This document shows, one piece after another, positions 1 to 11,199 of a stretch of 64,000 nucleotides of DNA. Where the stretch lies: assembly GCF_021729075.1 (NCBI RefSeq), contig NZ_JAJSAQ010000002.1, forward strand, positions 496,001 through 560,000, written 5' to 3'. Numbering within the stretch: the stretch's first letter is position 1; each line of letters starts with the position of its first letter. Position numbers and translations under genes: made by a program. The stretch is from Microbulbifer guangxiensis (GTDB taxonomy: Bacteria; Pseudomonadota; Gammaproteobacteria; Pseudomonadales; Cellvibrionaceae). The notes below the pieces were generated by a model. That model saw only the letters and a list, made by a program, of their open reading frames with translations. It had not been told where the DNA came from and ran no database searches.

Positions 1-376
1 GGCTGCGGACCCGCTGCAAGTCCGCCCTGGCCCGATCAATTTCCTCCGAGCGAGGCCCCTCACGCAATTCGAGCAACAGCGCTTGCTGCCGCTCCGCTTC
101 TGCGCCCGCGGCGTCCCTACGCGCCCTGACCGAACTGTCATCGAGCACCATCAATATCTGGCCAGCGCTGACACGATCCCCTTCCCGGACTTTGATCTCG
201 ACAATTTTCTCTGCCACCGGGGCCGGTAGCGCTATCCGATCCCACTCGAGCGTTCCCAGTACGCGCGGCGGCTCTGGTTCACAGCCGGACAGGAACACCA
301 CGGTGATGACTGTCAGCGCAAGCTGCACAGGAGCGGGTAGCCTGGAGATCAGGGCCTTGACAGGCAGCGCACGCAT
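1..376 (-). CDS. HlyD-family efflux periplasmic adaptor lipoprotein (N-terminal part)
   Basis: The gene runs off the left edge, so only the first ~125 residues are present. It begins MRALPVKALISRL and has a hydrophobic signal segment ending in the lipobox LSGC (Cys near residue 32), so it is probably an inner-membrane-anchored lipoprotein. The following segment resembles the biotinyl-lipoyl-like part of membrane-fusion proteins (VAEKIVEIKVREGDRVSAGQ), and then the start of the alpha-helical hairpin (RRDAAGAEAERQQALLLEL). Such proteins link an inner-membrane ABC or RND pump to an outer-membrane channel. The pump partner is outside the window, so the substrate cannot be inferred. Start is an ATG at the right end; a 270-base gap separates it from greA. 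Confidence 0.8.
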   Translation of the reverse strand, partial: MRALPVKALISRLPAPVQLALTVITVVFLSGCEPEPPRVLGTLEWDRIALPAPVAEKIVEIKVREGDRVSAGQILMVLDDSSVRARRDAAGAEAERQQALLLELREGPRSEEIDRARADLQRVRS

Positions 377-596
377 CAAGGGCTGGCACCCTGAACAAGG
401 AAAGGATGAGGGAGAAATCGACTGGTCGCTGCTATCCCCGCAGCATCGCTGTCACCGCCCCGTTCAGGCGGATTGAGACCGGCACATTCCCTGGCCATTG
501 ACGGGCTCGACTTTTGGGATGAATGCTCCAAATTAATGAAGATAACGGCCGGGTTCAAGTTTTGGCGTGGCGAGTATCCCCGGGCCCGAGGCAGAA

Positions 597-624
597 ATAA
601 AAAAGGTGGCCCAATGGCCACCTT
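597..624 (-). terminator. Rho-independent terminator of greA
   Basis: On the minus strand a GGTGGCC stem, ATTG loop and GGCCACC stem are followed by six T residues, about 25 bases after the greA stop codon. The stem is perfect. Confidence 0.85.
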
Positions 625-647
625 CTTATTTCCAGGAACCTGCCCGC

Positions 648-1124
648 TCAGAGGTGCTCCACGGAATCAATTTCATACTCCACCGCACCGGAAGGCGTAT
701 GCACTTCCACAACATCGCCCACTTCCTTGCCGATCAGTGCCCGGGCAATGGGTGAATTCACCGAAATCTTTTTCTGTTTCACGTCGGATTCATCGTCACC
801 AACGATCTTGTAGGTGACTTCCTCATCCGTTTCCATATGAATGATGGTGACGGTGGTACCGAAGATCACCTTGTCACTGGGCTCGATGGCCTTTACATCG
901 ATGACCTGAGCGTGCGACAGCTTGGCCTCGATCTCCTGAATGCGGCCCTCGATAAAGCCCTGCTTTTCACGGGCGGCATGGTACTCGGCGTTCTCCTTCA
1001 GGTCCCCGTGCTCACGGGCCTCAGCGATCGCCTGCACGACAGCGGGGCGTTCGACTTTCTTCAGTTTTTCCAGTTCGGCGCGCAGTGCCTCGGCGCCTTC
1101 AACAGTCATTGGTACCCGGTTCAA
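648..1124 (-). CDS. greA: Transcription elongation factor GreA
   Basis: GreA binds the RNA polymerase secondary channel and stimulates cleavage of the backtracked transcript. The protein has the N-terminal coiled coil ([18 protein letters not shown], the family signature) and the C-terminal FKBP-like domain ([18 protein letters not shown]). I chose a TTG start (residues M-N-R-V-P-M-T) because GGAGG lies 6 bases upstream of it and it gives 158 residues, the same length as E. coli GreA, which also starts with a short M-x-x-x-P-M-T segment. An ATG lies five codons further in. A longer reading upstream would cross the hairpin behind carB and is rejected. It is last in the conserved carA-carB-greA order and has its own terminator. 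Confidence 0.95.
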   Translation of the reverse strand: MNRVPMTVEGAEALRAELEKLKKVERPAVVQAIAEAREHGDLKENAEYHAAREKQGFIEGRIQEIEAKLSHAQVIDVKAIEPSDKVIFGTTVTIIHMETDEEVTYKIVGDDESDVKQKKISVNSPIARALIGKEVGDVVEVHTPSGAVEYEIDSVEHL

Positions 1125-1149
1125 GGTGGGCCTCCAGTTTTTATAACGA

Positions 1150-1179
1150 CAGAACCAGAACCCCCGAAAGTTCGGGGGT
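1150..1179 (-). terminator. Hairpin between carB and greA, possible terminator or attenuating stem
   Basis: Minus strand shows ACCCCCGAA / TTCGGGGGT, a strong GC stem with a tiny loop, followed by TTCTGGTTCT rather than a clean T tract. It sits about 70 bases after the carB stop and just ahead of the greA ribosome site, so it may terminate carAB transcripts or reduce read-through into greA. Confidence 0.5.
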
Positions 1180-1251
1180 CCGGCTGCGATTGTTGTGTTC
1201 AGAGTTGCCGACCGTGCCTGCAAAGGGGCAGCACGGTCCGGGCCAGTGCCG

Positions 1252-4200
1252 TTACTCCGGCAGCTTGACCACGCGCTGGTGCAAATCCTGCAGGCGGCGC
1301 ACCTTCAGCGGCTCGCCCAGCTGCATGGCCAGCGCCATCGCCTTGGCTGCCGCCAGTGTGGTGGTGTAGCAAACCTGATGATTTTCTGCACTGCGACGGA
1401 TATCAGCGGAATCGCGAATGGCCTGACGCCCTTCCGTCGTGTTGACCACCAGCGCGATCTCGTCGTTCTTGATCATGTCGACGATATGCGGGCGACCCTC
1501 GCTCATCTTGTTGACGGTTGTAACGGCAATGCCGTTATCTTGCAACACCTGGGCCGTGCCGCGGGTCGCCACCAGCTCGAAACCGAGGGTCGACAGGTCG
1601 CGTGCGACGGAAACCACCGCATCCTTATCGAAGTCGCGCACGGAGATGAACACCTTGCCCGACTCCGGCAGTGTATCACCGGCGGCCAGCAGGCCCTTGT
1701 CGAATGCCTCGGCAAAGGTAGCGCCAACGCCCATCACCTCACCGGTGGATTTCATTTCGGGGCCGAGGATCGGATCCACTTTCGGGAACTTGTTGAACGG
1801 GAATACTGACTCCTTGACGGAGAAGTAATCCGGCACGATCTCATCGGTGAACCCCTGCTCCGCCAGGCTGATACCGGCCTGGCAGCGGGCCGCCACCTTG
1901 GCCAGCGAAGTGCCGATGCACTTGGATACGAACGGCACGGTACGGGAGGCACGGGGGTTGACCTCGATCACGTAAATCTCGCCGTCCTGGTACGCCAGCT
2001 GGGTGTTCATCAGGCCTACCACACCCAGTTCGCGGGCCATCGCCTTCACCTGCTCGCGCATCTGGTCCTGCACGTCCGCCGGCAGGCTGTAGGGCGGCAG
2101 CGAACAGGCGGAGTCACCGGAGTGCACGCCGGCCTGTTCGATATGCTGCATGATGGCACCGATCACCACGTCCTGGCCGTCGGAAACCGCATCGATATCC
2201 ACTTCGATGGCCGCGTTGAGGAAGTTGTCCAGCAGCACCGGCGCCTCTTCAGACACCTGCACCGCCTCCTTCATGTAGTTCAGCAGTTCGTCTTCCTTGT
2301 AGACGATTTCCATTGCACGGCCGCCCAGTACGTAGGAAGGGCGCACCACCAGCGGGTAACCCACTTCCTTGGCTGCCTGCACCGCTTCAGTAATGGAGCG
2401 CACAATGGCGTTCTTGGGCTGCTTGAGGCCAAGGCGCATGATCATCTGCTGGAAGCGCTCGCGGTCTTCCGCACGATCGATCTGCTCCGGCGTGGTGCCG
2501 ATAATCGGCACGCCCTCGGCGGCCAGGTAACGCGCCAGGTTCAGCGGTGTCTGGCCACCGAACTGGACGATCACCCCGGTGGGCTTTTCCTTGCGCACGA
2601 TTTCCAGCACATCCTCGAGAGTTACCGGCTCGAAATACAGCCGGTCGGAGGTGTCATAGTCGGTGGAAACCGTCTCCGGGTTACAGTTGACCATGATGGT
2701 CTCGTAACCGTCATCGCGCATGGCGAGTGCCGCGTGCACACAGCAGTAGTCGAATTCGATGCCCTGGCCGATGCGATTGGGACCGCCACCGAGCACCATG
2801 ATCTTTTTCTTGTCGGAAGGATTGGCCTCGCACTCCTCGTCATAAGTGGAGTACATGTAAGCCGTGCTGGTGGCAAATTCTGCCGCACAGGTGTCCACCC
2901 GTTTGTAGGACGGGTACACGCCCAGCTTCTGGCGGAATTCGCGCACGGTTTTCTGGCTCACACCCAGCAGGTCCGCCAGGCGCTTGTCGGAGAAACCCTT
3001 GCGCTTCAGGTAACGCATATGCTCGGCGGTCAGCGCCGAGGTCGGCAGGGATTTGAGGGGCTCCTCGATCTTGATCAGCTCTTCGATCTGCACCAGGAAC
3101 CAGGGATCGATGGCGGACAGCTCATACACTTCCTCGACGCTCATTCCCATACGGAAGGCATCGCCCACATACCAGATGCGCTCGGCACCGGCCACGGACA
3201 GCTCGCGGCGCAGGCGCTCCTTGGCCCCGTCCTCCTCCGGGTCGATCTTGCTCTCCAGGCCAAAGCTGCCCACTTCCAGGCCGCGCAGGGCCTTTTGCAG
3301 GGACTCCTGGAAAGTACGGCCGATGGCCATCACTTCACCCACGGATTTCATCTGGGTGGTCAGGCGGGCGTCTGCCTCACCGAACTTCTCGAAGGTGAAA
3401 CGCGGAATCTTGGTGACCACGTAATCGATGGAGGGCTCGAAAGAGGCCGGCGTCGCACCGCCAGTGATCTCGTTCTGCAGCTCATCGAGGGTGTAACCCA
3501 CTGCCAGCTTCGCAGCCACCTTGGCGATCGGGAAGCCGGTGGCCTTGGAGGCCAGCGCCGACGAGCGGGATACCCGCGGGTTCATCTCGATGACGACCAT
3601 GCGGCCGGTCTTCGGGCACACACCGAACTGCACGTTGGAGCCGCCGGTCTCGACGCCAATCTCGCGCAGCACCGCGATCGAGGCGTTACGCATCAGCTGG
3701 TATTCCTTGTCGGTCAGCGTCTGCGCCGGGGCCACGGTGATGGAGTCACCGGTGTGCACCCCCATCGGGTCGAAGTTCTCGATCGAGCATACGATGATGC
3801 AGTTGTCGTTCTTATCGCGAACCACCTCCATCTCGTACTCTTTCCAGCCGAGCAGGGATTCGTCGATCAGCAGTTCATTGGTGGGCGAGAGATCGAGTCC
3901 GCGCTTGCAGATCTCCTCGAATTCCGGCCAGTTGTAGGCCACACCGCCGCCAGAGCCACCCATGGTGAAGGACGGGCGGATGATCACCGGGAAGCCGAAC
4001 TCTTCCGGGACTTTCTTCGCTTCTTCCATGGAGTGCACGATCTTGGCACGCGGGGTCTCGAGACCGATGGACTTCATCGCCTTGTCGAACAGGTCGCGGT
4101 CCTCGGCCTTCTCGATGGCTTGCTTGTCGGCACCGATCAGCTCCACGCCGTATTTTTCCAGCACGCCGTGCTTGTCCAGTGCCAGGGCGCAATTCAGCGC

Positions 4201-4482
4201 GGTCTGGCCACCCATGGTGGGCAGGATGGCGTCCGGGCGTTCCTGCTCGATGATCTTGGCTACGGTCTTCCACTCCACCGGCTCGATGTAAGTGGCATCG
4301 GCCATGGCCGGGTCGGTCATGATGGTGGCCGGGTTGGAGTTCACCAGGATGACCCGGTACCCCTCTTCCCGCAGCGCCTTACAGGCCTGGGCACCGGAGT
4401 AATCGAACTCACAAGCCTGGCCGATCACGATGGGACCGGCGCCGATAATCAGAATGCTTTGGATGTCTGTGCGTTTTGGCAT
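1252..4482 (-). CDS. carB: Carbamoyl-phosphate synthase large subunit
   Basis: CarB makes carbamoyl phosphate from bicarbonate, ammonia (delivered from CarA) and two ATP, feeding pyrimidine and arginine synthesis in the cytoplasm. At 1076 residues it is the usual length (E. coli about 1073). Layout: first ATP-grasp half to about residue 400 (opening [24 protein letters not shown]), oligomerisation domain to about 555, second ATP-grasp half ([20 protein letters not shown]) to about 935, and a C-terminal MGS-like allosteric domain ([15 protein letters not shown]). Both halves carry the MNPR/NPRASR nucleotide-binding motifs. Starts with ATG, 74 bases downstream of carA, so the two are almost certainly co-transcribed. 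Confidence 0.98.
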   Translation of the reverse strand: MPKRTDIQSILIIGAGPIVIGQACEFDYSGAQACKALREEGYRVILVNSNPATIMTDPAMADATYIEPVEWKTVAKIIEQERPDAILPTMGGQTALNCALALDKHGVLEKYGVELIGADKQAIEKAEDRDLFDKAMKSIGLETPRAKIVHSMEEAKKVPEEFGFPVIIRPSFTMGGSGGGVAYNWPEFEEICKRGLDLSPTNELLIDESLLGWKEYEMEVVRDKNDNCIIVCSIENFDPMGVHTGDSITVAPAQTLTDKEYQLMRNASIAVLREIGVETGGSNVQFGVCPKTGRMVVIEMNPRVSRSSALASKATGFPIAKVAAKLAVGYTLDELQNEITGGATPASFEPSIDYVVTKIPRFTFEKFGEADARLTTQMKSVGEVMAIGRTFQESLQKALRGLEVGSFGLESKIDPEEDGAKERLRRELSVAGAERIWYVGDAFRMGMSVEEVYELSAIDPWFLVQIEELIKIEEPLKSLPTSALTAEHMRYLKRKGFSDKRLADLLGVSQKTVREFRQKLGVYPSYKRVDTCAAEFATSTAYMYSTYDEECEANPSDKKKIMVLGGGPNRIGQGIEFDYCCVHAALAMRDDGYETIMVNCNPETVSTDYDTSDRLYFEPVTLEDVLEIVRKEKPTGVIVQFGGQTPLNLARYLAAEGVPIIGTTPEQIDRAEDRERFQQMIMRLGLKQPKNAIVRSITEAVQAAKEVGYPLVVRPSYVLGGRAMEIVYKEDELLNYMKEAVQVSEEAPVLLDNFLNAAIEVDIDAVSDGQDVVIGAIMQHIEQAGVHSGDSACSLPPYSLPADVQDQMREQVKAMARELGVVGLMNTQLAYQDGEIYVIEVNPRASRTVPFVSKCIGTSLAKVAARCQAGISLAEQGFTDEIVPDYFSVKESVFPFNKFPKVDPILGPEMKSTGEVMGVGATFAEAFDKGLLAAGDTLPESGKVFISVRDFDKDAVVSVARDLSTLGFELVATRGTAQVLQDNGIAVTTVNKMSEGRPHIVDMIKNDEIALVVNTTEGRQAIRDSADIRRSAENHQVCYTTTLAAAKAMALAMQLGEPLKVRRLQDLHQRVVKLPE

Positions 4483-4556
4483 CTTTCTTCCGCTTCACGC
4501 CGGCCTGGAACCGGTCGTTTTAAAGTTGTCTCTCGGGCGTCTTGCTGTGGTGTCGC

Positions 4557-5726
4557 TCAGCGGCGTTCCGCCATCAGGTCGATGAACTGATCGAACAGCG
4601 GCGCCATGTCGTGCGGGCCCGGGCTCGCTTCCGGGTGCCCCTGGAAGCTGAACGCCGGCTTGTCCTTCACGCGGATGCCCTGGTTGGTCTTGTCGAACAG
4701 GGACACGTGAGTCACTTCCACATTGTCCGGCAGGGAGCCCTCGTCGATGGCAAAGCCATGGTTCTGCGCGGTAATCATCACGCGACCACTCTGCAGGCAC
4801 TGCACCGGGTGATTGCCACCGTGGTGACCGAATTTCATCTTCGCAGTGCGGGCGCCCACAGCCAGGCCCAGCAGCTGGTGCCCCAGGCAGATACCGTAGA
4901 TCGGCATTTCAGCGTCCAGCAGCTCACGGATAGCCGCGATGGCGTAATCGCAGGGCTCGGGATCACCCGGGCCGTTGGACAGGAAGACTCCGTCCGGCTT
5001 CATGGCCAGCACTTCAGAGGCGGGAGTTTCCGCCGCTACCACGGTGATCTCACAGCCACGGTCCACCAGCATGCGCAGGATGTTGCGCTTTACCCCGAAA
5101 TCGTAGGCCACAACCTTGTAGGGCTGGGCTGCCGGCGCCGGCTTGTGGCCCTCACCCAGCGCCCAGGAGCCCTCGTTCCACGGGTACGATTTCTTGGTCG
5201 AGACCACTTTTGCCAGATCCATACCCTTGAGGCCGGCGAATTCCCGCGCCTTGGCCAGCGCCGCGTCGCGATCGATATCCTCACCGGCAACGATGCAGCC
5301 ACTCTGGGCACCGCCGTCGCGCAGCAACCGGGTCAGGCGGCGGGTGTCGATATCGGCAATGCCGACAATGTTGCGCGCCTTGAGGTATTCCTCCAGTGAC
5401 TGCTCGTTGCGGAAGCTGCTGGCCACCAGCGGCAGATCCCGGATTACCAGGCCCGCCGCCCAGATTTCCCCGCACTCCTCGTCCTCGGCATTGGTGCCGG
5501 TATTACCAATATGCGGATAAGTCAGGGTGACGATCTGACGGGCATAGGAGGGATCGGTCAGGATCTCCTGATAACCGGTCATCGATGTGTTGAACACCAC
5601 TTCACCGGTGGAGCTGCCGTGGGCGCCAATGGCGCGCCCGTGGAATTCACTGCCGTCGGCGAGGACCAGCAGGGCCGGGGTGGTGCGGGGTATCAGGGAC
5701 TCCGGCGTGGGGTCAGTTTTAATCAA
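4557..5726 (-). CDS. carA: Carbamoyl-phosphate synthase small subunit (glutamine amidotransferase)
   Basis: CarA hydrolyses glutamine and channels ammonia to CarB. The N-terminal CPSase-small domain ([18 protein letters not shown]) is followed by a class I glutamine amidotransferase domain with the nucleophile motif GICLGHQLL (Cys near residue 280) and the His/Glu pair in [13 protein letters not shown]. There is no ATG at the N-terminus. I chose the TTG that gives M-I-K-T-D because GGAG lies 6 bases upstream; another TTG four codons earlier (ending at 5738, giving M-E-I-T-L) has only a weak ribosome site. The first residues then resemble E. coli CarA (M-I-K-S). The upstream 100 bases to the yfiR-like terminator should hold the promoter, but I see no clear ArgR or PurR box. 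Confidence 0.96.
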   Translation of the reverse strand: MIKTDPTPESLIPRTTPALLVLADGSEFHGRAIGAHGSSTGEVVFNTSMTGYQEILTDPSYARQIVTLTYPHIGNTGTNAEDEECGEIWAAGLVIRDLPLVASSFRNEQSLEEYLKARNIVGIADIDTRRLTRLLRDGGAQSGCIVAGEDIDRDAALAKAREFAGLKGMDLAKVVSTKKSYPWNEGSWALGEGHKPAPAAQPYKVVAYDFGVKRNILRMLVDRGCEITVVAAETPASEVLAMKPDGVFLSNGPGDPEPCDYAIAAIRELLDAEMPIYGICLGHQLLGLAVGARTAKMKFGHHGGNHPVQCLQSGRVMITAQNHGFAIDEGSLPDNVEVTHVSLFDKTNQGIRVKDKPAFSFQGHPEASPGPHDMAPLFDQFIDLMAERR

Positions 5727-5738
5727 CGTGATCTCCAA

Positions 5739-6076
5739 TCTTCAGGACTGCTTCCGGGCGGGACGGTTCGGGGACGCCACAGGGCTGCGCTGGCGCAGGG
5801 ACTGCTCGTATCGCCCCTATAAAAAAGCGAGATGAAACTTCCGCTTCATCTCGCTTTTTGGAATTCTTCACACGCGGCTCTCACACTGTGGCCGGCACGT
5901 GCCGCCGGCGATGACGGGGCCGCCACTACACAGACAGACCTCGCTGTGGGACATGCCCAAACCGGGCGCAGATTCTACGGCAAACAGACCGCTAGCGCCA
6001 GTGCAAAAAAACGCCAATTCCGGCTCGCGCATTGCGGAAACTGCGGCCACACGGTCAGGGCCAACTCCCTTACGGC
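5739..6076. other. carA upstream region and yfiR-like 3' region
   Basis: This 338-base stretch holds a bidirectional terminator at 5821-5859. About 90 bases remain between that terminator and carA, the likely carA promoter/leader. The part from 5860 to 6076 shows no supported gene or RNA. Confidence 0.5.
5821..5859. terminator. Bidirectional rho-independent terminator
   Basis: A perfect 10-bp stem GCGAGATGAA / TTCATCTCGC with an 8-base loop is flanked by six A on the left and five T on the right. It can end transcription of the yfiR-like gene on the minus strand and block the opposite direction, isolating carA from upstream read-through. Confidence 0.85.
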
Positions 6077-6664
6077 TCAGGGCGCGAGCCGGGTGAGCCG
6101 AAAAAGGCTGCTGCCGGTTTTCAGCTCAGCCCGCTCCAGCATGGTCTTGTTGAGGCGCAGGGCCACATTGGAGCCGCTGCCGGAAAACTCCACCATGCCC
6201 CCCGTCGCTGCAAATCGCGGACTGTCGCTCATGGTCAGCACCGGGAAGAATTGCAAGGCGCCAATGATCTCCAGCTGGTCCGCCCTCGGCAGGGCGAGCA
6301 TCAGCAATAACTGGCAATCCCGCGCCCGCCTCAATTCCCCGTGCGCGAGCGTCTCCACAGAGGCCCGCCTCCCATCGATACTCTGGTGCTTGAGCCGGGC
6401 CCAAAGGGGCTCGCGGATCTGGTCGTCGCCGACAATGCATACCCGAAAGGGGGCTCCGGTGCCGTTGAAGGCCTCGATGGGCCACTGGATATGGTGGGCG
6501 AAATGGATGATGTAATTGACCATGACCAGGCGGCCGGCCTCTGTCTCGGACAGTCGCGGCGAGGCGCTGGCATTTCCCGCAAACAGTATCACCACCACGC
6601 AAGCGCCCACCAATGCGGCCCTGCGTAAAGAGTGAATCCCGGAATACAGCCTGCTACTTTTCAT
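6077..6664 (-). CDS. YfiR-family (DUF4154) periplasmic protein
   Basis: A 195-residue exported protein: basic N-terminus (MKSSRLYSGIHSLRRA), a hydrophobic core and an AxA-type cleavage site near NASASPRL. The mature part resembles the YfiR/DUF4154 family, including VNYIIHFAHHIQWP followed by FRVCIVGDD and later SLFRLTRLA at the end. In Pseudomonas, YfiR is a periplasmic inhibitor of the membrane diguanylate cyclase YfiN. No diguanylate cyclase lies next to it here, so a c-di-GMP role is only an analogy. The reading frame is open 45 codons further upstream but that part lacks family character; I chose the ATG before the signal peptide although its ribosome site is weak. Confidence 0.75.
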   Translation of the reverse strand: MKSSRLYSGIHSLRRAALVGACVVVILFAGNASASPRLSETEAGRLVMVNYIIHFAHHIQWPIEAFNGTGAPFRVCIVGDDQIREPLWARLKHQSIDGRRASVETLAHGELRRARDCQLLLMLALPRADQLEIIGALQFFPVLTMSDSPRFAATGGMVEFSGSGSNVALRLNKTMLERAELKTGSSLFRLTRLAP

Positions 6665-6811
6665 GCCAGCGAATCCGTGCGTTTCGCGATCAACGAAGTG
6701 AATCAGAGGGAAACCCTGATCCCCATTGCCGCCCATCCATGGCGGCCAGAGTCCGAATAGGCGGCGGTGGCGGGTGGGGGAGTGCTGCCACCACCGCACC
6801 CGTCACGCCCT

Positions 6812-6899
6812 GGAGACACGCGCAGTCGAATGCGCAGTCTCCCAACTTGAGGGTAGTCTCGGCCCCGACCCTTTGCCAAAGCCGGGCTGCCCGGCAAAG
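6812..6899 (-). promoter_or_regulatory. Two stem-loops between the RimK fusion gene and the yfiR-like gene
   Basis: Minus strand: first GCCGGG-CAG-CCCGGC (6881-6895) immediately after the stop of the upstream gene, followed by a short T run, then a larger imperfect 10-11-bp stem with an 8-base loop (6812-6842). The first may be a weak terminator; the second lies in the 5' region of the yfiR-like gene and could be a leader structure. No known riboswitch class was recognised. Confidence 0.35.
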
Positions 6900-6909
6900 C
6901 TGCGGGCTG

Positions 6910-8346
6910 TCAGTCTTCCGGCGACGAACCGCCAGTATCAGTGGCCTGCAGGCTACTGCTGTTGGCGGAAATGGGCGGGCGCCACTTCAAACCTTTCTCG
7001 ATGGAGACAATCATGGCGCCGGCGATATCCTTGCGGGTGGCGCTTTCGATGCCCTCCAGGCCGGGGGACGAATTCACCTCGAGCAGCAGCGGCCCTTTCT
7101 TCGAGCGGATGATATCCACACCGGCCACCTTGAGGCCCAGCACCTTGGCCGCCTTTACCGCCAGGCGCTTCTCCTCAGCGGTAACCTTGACCACCGATGC
7201 CGTGCCGCCCTGGTGGATATTGGCGCGGAACTCGCCCGGGGCCGCCTCACGCTGGATCGCTGCCACCACCTTGCCGTCGATCACGAACAGGCGCAGATCC
7301 CGCCCCTGGGCCTCGCGGATAAACTCCTGTACCAGCAGGTTGGCCTTGAGGGACTTGAAGGCATTGATCACCGACTCGGCCGCCTTGCGGGTCTCGGCCA
7401 GCACCACCCCGCGCCCCTGGGTACCTTCCAGCAGCTTCACAATCAGAGGGGCGCCACCCACCATGTCGATCAGCTCGTTGGTATCCACCGGCGAGTTGGC
7501 AAAGCCGGAGGTAGGAATATTCAGGCCGCTCTGCTGCAACAGCTGCAGGGAGAACAGTTTGTCCCGTGACTGGCTGATAGCCGCGGAGCCATTGAGAGCG
7601 AAGACTCCCAGGCTCTCGAAGTGCCGTGTGAGCGCGCAGCCGTAGAACGTCTGGCTGGGGCGGATGCGGGGAATGACCGCATCCAGGTTATTGAGGATGC
7701 GCCCATCGCGGTAATGGACTTCCGGATCCGAGGGATCCAGTTTCATATAGCACTGGCGGATATCCAGGAAGCTCATGCGATGGCCGCGTTCGGCGCCCGC
7801 CTCCATGATGCGCTGGTTGCTGTACAAATCCGGGTTGGAGGCCAGCAGGCCGATGCGCAGGCCGGTGCCGGCGATATGGTGCTCGTCCCGGTAGTACTCC
7901 TCCAGCTCACTGGGGCGAACGTCACCGAGACAGAAACTCTCGGAAGGGTCCACCAACATGCGCCCGAGCATCGCTTCGCGCCCCAGCAGCATCCGGTAGC
8001 CCATGCTGTCACGGTTGGTGAGGGTCAGCTCAATATCCCAGACGCTGCCGCCAATGGAGAGGGATGTGCGGATCACCGGACGCTTTTCCGCTTCGCCGGA
8101 AGAACTGCGCACCATGCGCTTGTCCAGCAGCTTCGCCTCACAGCGCACCGAGGGCCGCCGCAAGTGCTGCAGCGGGTGCGCCTCGAAGCTCACCCAGGGC
8201 TCGCCATCCCGTTTGAATGTCTGGATGTTGTAGGCGTGCAGGCTGGAGGTCTTGGCTCCGGAATCCACCCGCGCTTTGATGGCAGGAATTCCCAGAGCGG
8301 GGAAGCTGCACCACTCCTCACTGCCGACAATCAATTTTTTTTCCAA
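6910..8346 (-). CDS. Retropepsin-like (RimB/Zn_protease-type) domain fused to RimK-like ATP-grasp ligase
   Basis: A two-domain protein of about 478 residues. The N-terminal ~140 residues match the ATP-dependent zinc-protease/RimB family (COG4067): [32 protein letters not shown] has the D-S-G-A aspartyl-protease-like motif, later LLGREAML. The C-terminal ~300 residues are a RimK-type ATP-grasp ligase ([58 protein letters not shown]). RimK adds glutamate to the C-terminus of ribosomal protein S6; RimB is a protease of the same pathway in Pseudomonas. I infer that modifier and protease functions are joined in one chain. Start TTG was chosen since AAGGAG lies 9 bases upstream; a GTG two codons earlier is too close to that site. 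It interrupts the usual dapB-carA adjacency. Confidence 0.85.
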   Translation of the reverse strand: MEKKLIVGSEEWCSFPALGIPAIKARVDSGAKTSSLHAYNIQTFKRDGEPWVSFEAHPLQHLRRPSVRCEAKLLDKRMVRSSSGEAEKRPVIRTSLSIGGSVWDIELTLTNRDSMGYRMLLGREAMLGRMLVDPSESFCLGDVRPSELEEYYRDEHHIAGTGLRIGLLASNPDLYSNQRIMEAGAERGHRMSFLDIRQCYMKLDPSDPEVHYRDGRILNNLDAVIPRIRPSQTFYGCALTRHFESLGVFALNGSAAISQSRDKLFSLQLLQQSGLNIPTSGFANSPVDTNELIDMVGGAPLIVKLLEGTQGRGVVLAETRKAAESVINAFKSLKANLLVQEFIREAQGRDLRLFVIDGKVVAAIQREAAPGEFRANIHQGGTASVVKVTAEEKRLAVKAAKVLGLKVAGVDIIRSKKGPLLLEVNSSPGLEGIESATRKDIAGAMIVSIEKGLKWRPPISANSSSLQATDTGGSSPED

Positions 8347-8409
8347 ACTCACTGACTCCTTGAACTGGAAAACGCTGCGCACTGTGCAGCAGAAAGCATA
8401 CTGTTGAGA

Positions 8410-9255
<846 letters not shown>

Positions 9256-9439
9256 CTACCGCGCAGCACCGGTACCTGTCCCTGCGCTAGCGAAAAGATA
9301 ACAGAGCCGCACCGTCCAACCACGGGATCGGGCAATAGATGGCGGCTATTTTCTCCAACGGCTCGGCGATCACGTTTCCCGCCCTAACCACAGGCCTGGC
9401 TTCGGAACCTCCTGGAGATTGGATAATGCCGCCTCACAC

Positions 9440-9912
9440 AGTCTCACAGGTAATAAGCGCACGGGCGATCCTGCCGCCCAGTTGGGCGCTGCTCACGTCA
9501 TCCGGCTTTCCTTTACCGGCTGTGTACGCGACGAAGGGCCGGGGCCGGACTTCTGAAAAAAATATGACGATATCACCGACGGGGTGAGCCTGCGCCTGGA
9601 ACTGACGCCGGGGCAGGAAGAGAACGCACTGCCGATCCTGGAGCGGAATTTCCAGCGCCAGAAAGAAATGCTGAAGCCCTGTGGTTGCCTTACTGGACGC
9701 TTGCCACACCTTTGTCAGCAGTAAGTGGAGGAGATCAATGCCAGGATGCTCGCCATCTGCGCCGGGACCGGGTTGCGTTGGTACCGTTACTGACACCGGG
9801 CCAGCTCGAGCCCCTGAAGGAAATCCAGCGGGAGCATCATCGGGAGTTTCGCCGACGACTGGAGAAAAAGGGCGGGGCCGCTCTGGAGGAGCATACAGAT
9901 GGCGAAGTAAGG
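9440..9912 (+). pseudogene. Decayed Spy/CpxP-like LTXXQ periplasmic protein
   Basis: No intact frame spans this stretch, yet protein-like pieces read in order on the plus strand. One frame gives YDDITDGVSLRLELTPGQ followed by EENALPILERNFQRQKEML, then a stop at 9722, then VEEINARMLAICA in the same frame; a shift then gives RDRVALVPLLTPGQ and LEPLKEIQREHHREFRRRLE. The two LTPGQ segments and the helical, charged spacing match the LTXXQ repeats of Spy/CpxP-type periplasmic chaperones. An in-frame stop also lies upstream at 9554. At least two stops and one frameshift mean it cannot make a full protein as read. Family assignment rests only on the motif pair; sequencing errors are an alternative to decay. 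Confidence 0.55.
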
Positions 9913-9953
9913 GAGAGGGTTGACGGCGCTGCCGGGGCTGCGCCGCAAACGAA

Positions 9954-11072
9954 TCACAGCTTCATATCACCGAAGAAGTTTTTCACCCCTTCAAACCAGC
10001 CGGTCTGGCGGGGAGAATTTTTCTTTTCACTCAGGGTACCGGCAAATTCCTGCAGCAGCTCCTTCTGCTTGCCCGTCAGGTTGACCGGGGTCTCGACCAC
10101 GACCCGGCAAAGCAGGTCACCGGGCGCACCACCGCGCACCGGAGTCACGCCCTTGCCGCGCAGGCGGAACAGCTTGCCGGTCTGGGACTCGGCCGGGATC
10201 TTCAATTTTACCTTGCCATCCAGGGTCGGCACTTCCAGCTCGCCGCCGAGGGCCGCAGTGACAAAGCTGATCGGCACCTCGCAGTAAAGGTTGCGCCCGT
10301 CGCGCTGGAACAGCTCGTGCTCCTTCACCACCACCTGGACATACAGATCTCCGGGCGGTCCGCCATCCGGCCCCGCCTCGCCCTCGCCAGACAGGCGAAT
10401 GCGGTCACCGGTATCCACACCCGGCGGCACTTTCACGGACAGGGTCTTGGTCTCCTCCACACGCCCGGCGCCGTGACAGCTACTGCAGGGATCGCTGATG
10501 ATAGTGCCGCGCCCGCGACAGTTGGGACAGGTCTGCTGGACGGAGAAAAAGCCCTGCTGTATGCGCACCTGGCCGACACCGCCACAGGTGCCACAGGTTT
10601 GCGGCTTGGAACCGGGCTTGGCCCCAGAACCGTCACAGGTGCCACAGCCAACCAGAGTGGGCACACGGATCTTGACGGTGGTGCCGCGCACTGCGTCCTC
10701 CAGGTCCAGTTCCAGGTCGTAACGCAGGTCAGAACCCCGTGCCGGGCCGCCCCGACGGCCACCACCGCCGCCAAAGATGTCGCCGAACACGTCGCCGAAA
10801 ATATCGGAGAAACCGCCGAAGCCACCGGCTCCGCCGCCCATCTGTCCCTCGACGCCCTCGTGGCCGAACTGGTCGTAAGCGGCTTTCTTCTGCGGATCGG
10901 ACAGCACCTCGTAGGCCTCGTTGGCCTCCTTGAACTTGGCCTCCGCCTCTTTGTCATCGGGATTGCGGTCCGGGTGATATTTCATCGCCACCCGGCGGTA
11001 GGCTTTTTTCAGCTCTTTCTCGTCCGCACTTTTGCTGACACCGAGAATTTCGTAGTAATCGCGCTTCGACAT
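9954..11072 (-). CDS. dnaJ: Chaperone DnaJ (Hsp40)
   Basis: DnaJ delivers unfolded clients to DnaK and stimulates its ATPase. All class A parts are present in 372 residues: J domain with the HPD motif ([10 protein letters not shown]) near residues 31-40, a Gly/Phe-rich linker ([16 protein letters not shown]), and four CxxCxGxG zinc modules ([32 protein letters not shown]) between about residues 140 and 205, then the client-binding C-terminal domains. ATG start. It lies 196 bases downstream of dnaK; a strong hairpin between them suggests partly independent levels. Confidence 0.98.
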   Translation of the reverse strand: MSKRDYYEILGVSKSADEKELKKAYRRVAMKYHPDRNPDDKEAEAKFKEANEAYEVLSDPQKKAAYDQFGHEGVEGQMGGGAGGFGGFSDIFGDVFGDIFGGGGGRRGGPARGSDLRYDLELDLEDAVRGTTVKIRVPTLVGCGTCDGSGAKPGSKPQTCGTCGGVGQVRIQQGFFSVQQTCPNCRGRGTIISDPCSSCHGAGRVEETKTLSVKVPPGVDTGDRIRLSGEGEAGPDGGPPGDLYVQVVVKEHELFQRDGRNLYCEVPISFVTAALGGELEVPTLDGKVKLKIPAESQTGKLFRLRGKGVTPVRGGAPGDLLCRVVVETPVNLTGKQKELLQEFAGTLSEKKNSPRQTGWFEGVKNFFGDMKL

Positions 11073-11087
11073 AAATCTGTTTCTCTG

Positions 11088-11107
11088 GACCGGCCAGCTT
11101 GCCGGTC
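11088..11107 (-). promoter_or_regulatory. Stem-loop just upstream of dnaJ
   Basis: Perfect 7-bp stem GACCGGC / GCCGGTC with a 6-base loop ending about 15 bases before the dnaJ ATG. It lies upstream of the ribosome-binding zone and may stabilise a processed dnaJ transcript. Confidence 0.4.
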
Positions 11108-11199
11108 AGGCTGTCTTTGTTCTCTTTCTCCCGAACCCAAACACGCCGCTCTCCCGTCGGCGATATCGCCCACTACCGGTTCACCGGCCGCAAACGACA

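Noticed and set aside
2122-4590. 822-residue open frame on the plus strand
   Set aside because: It is the antisense shadow of carB; composition is His/Leu/Gln-rich without family motifs and carB is certain.
6665-6909. Riboswitch upstream of the yfiR-like gene
   Set aside because: The stem-loops do not match the conserved cores of c-di-GMP, cobalamin or other classes that I know.
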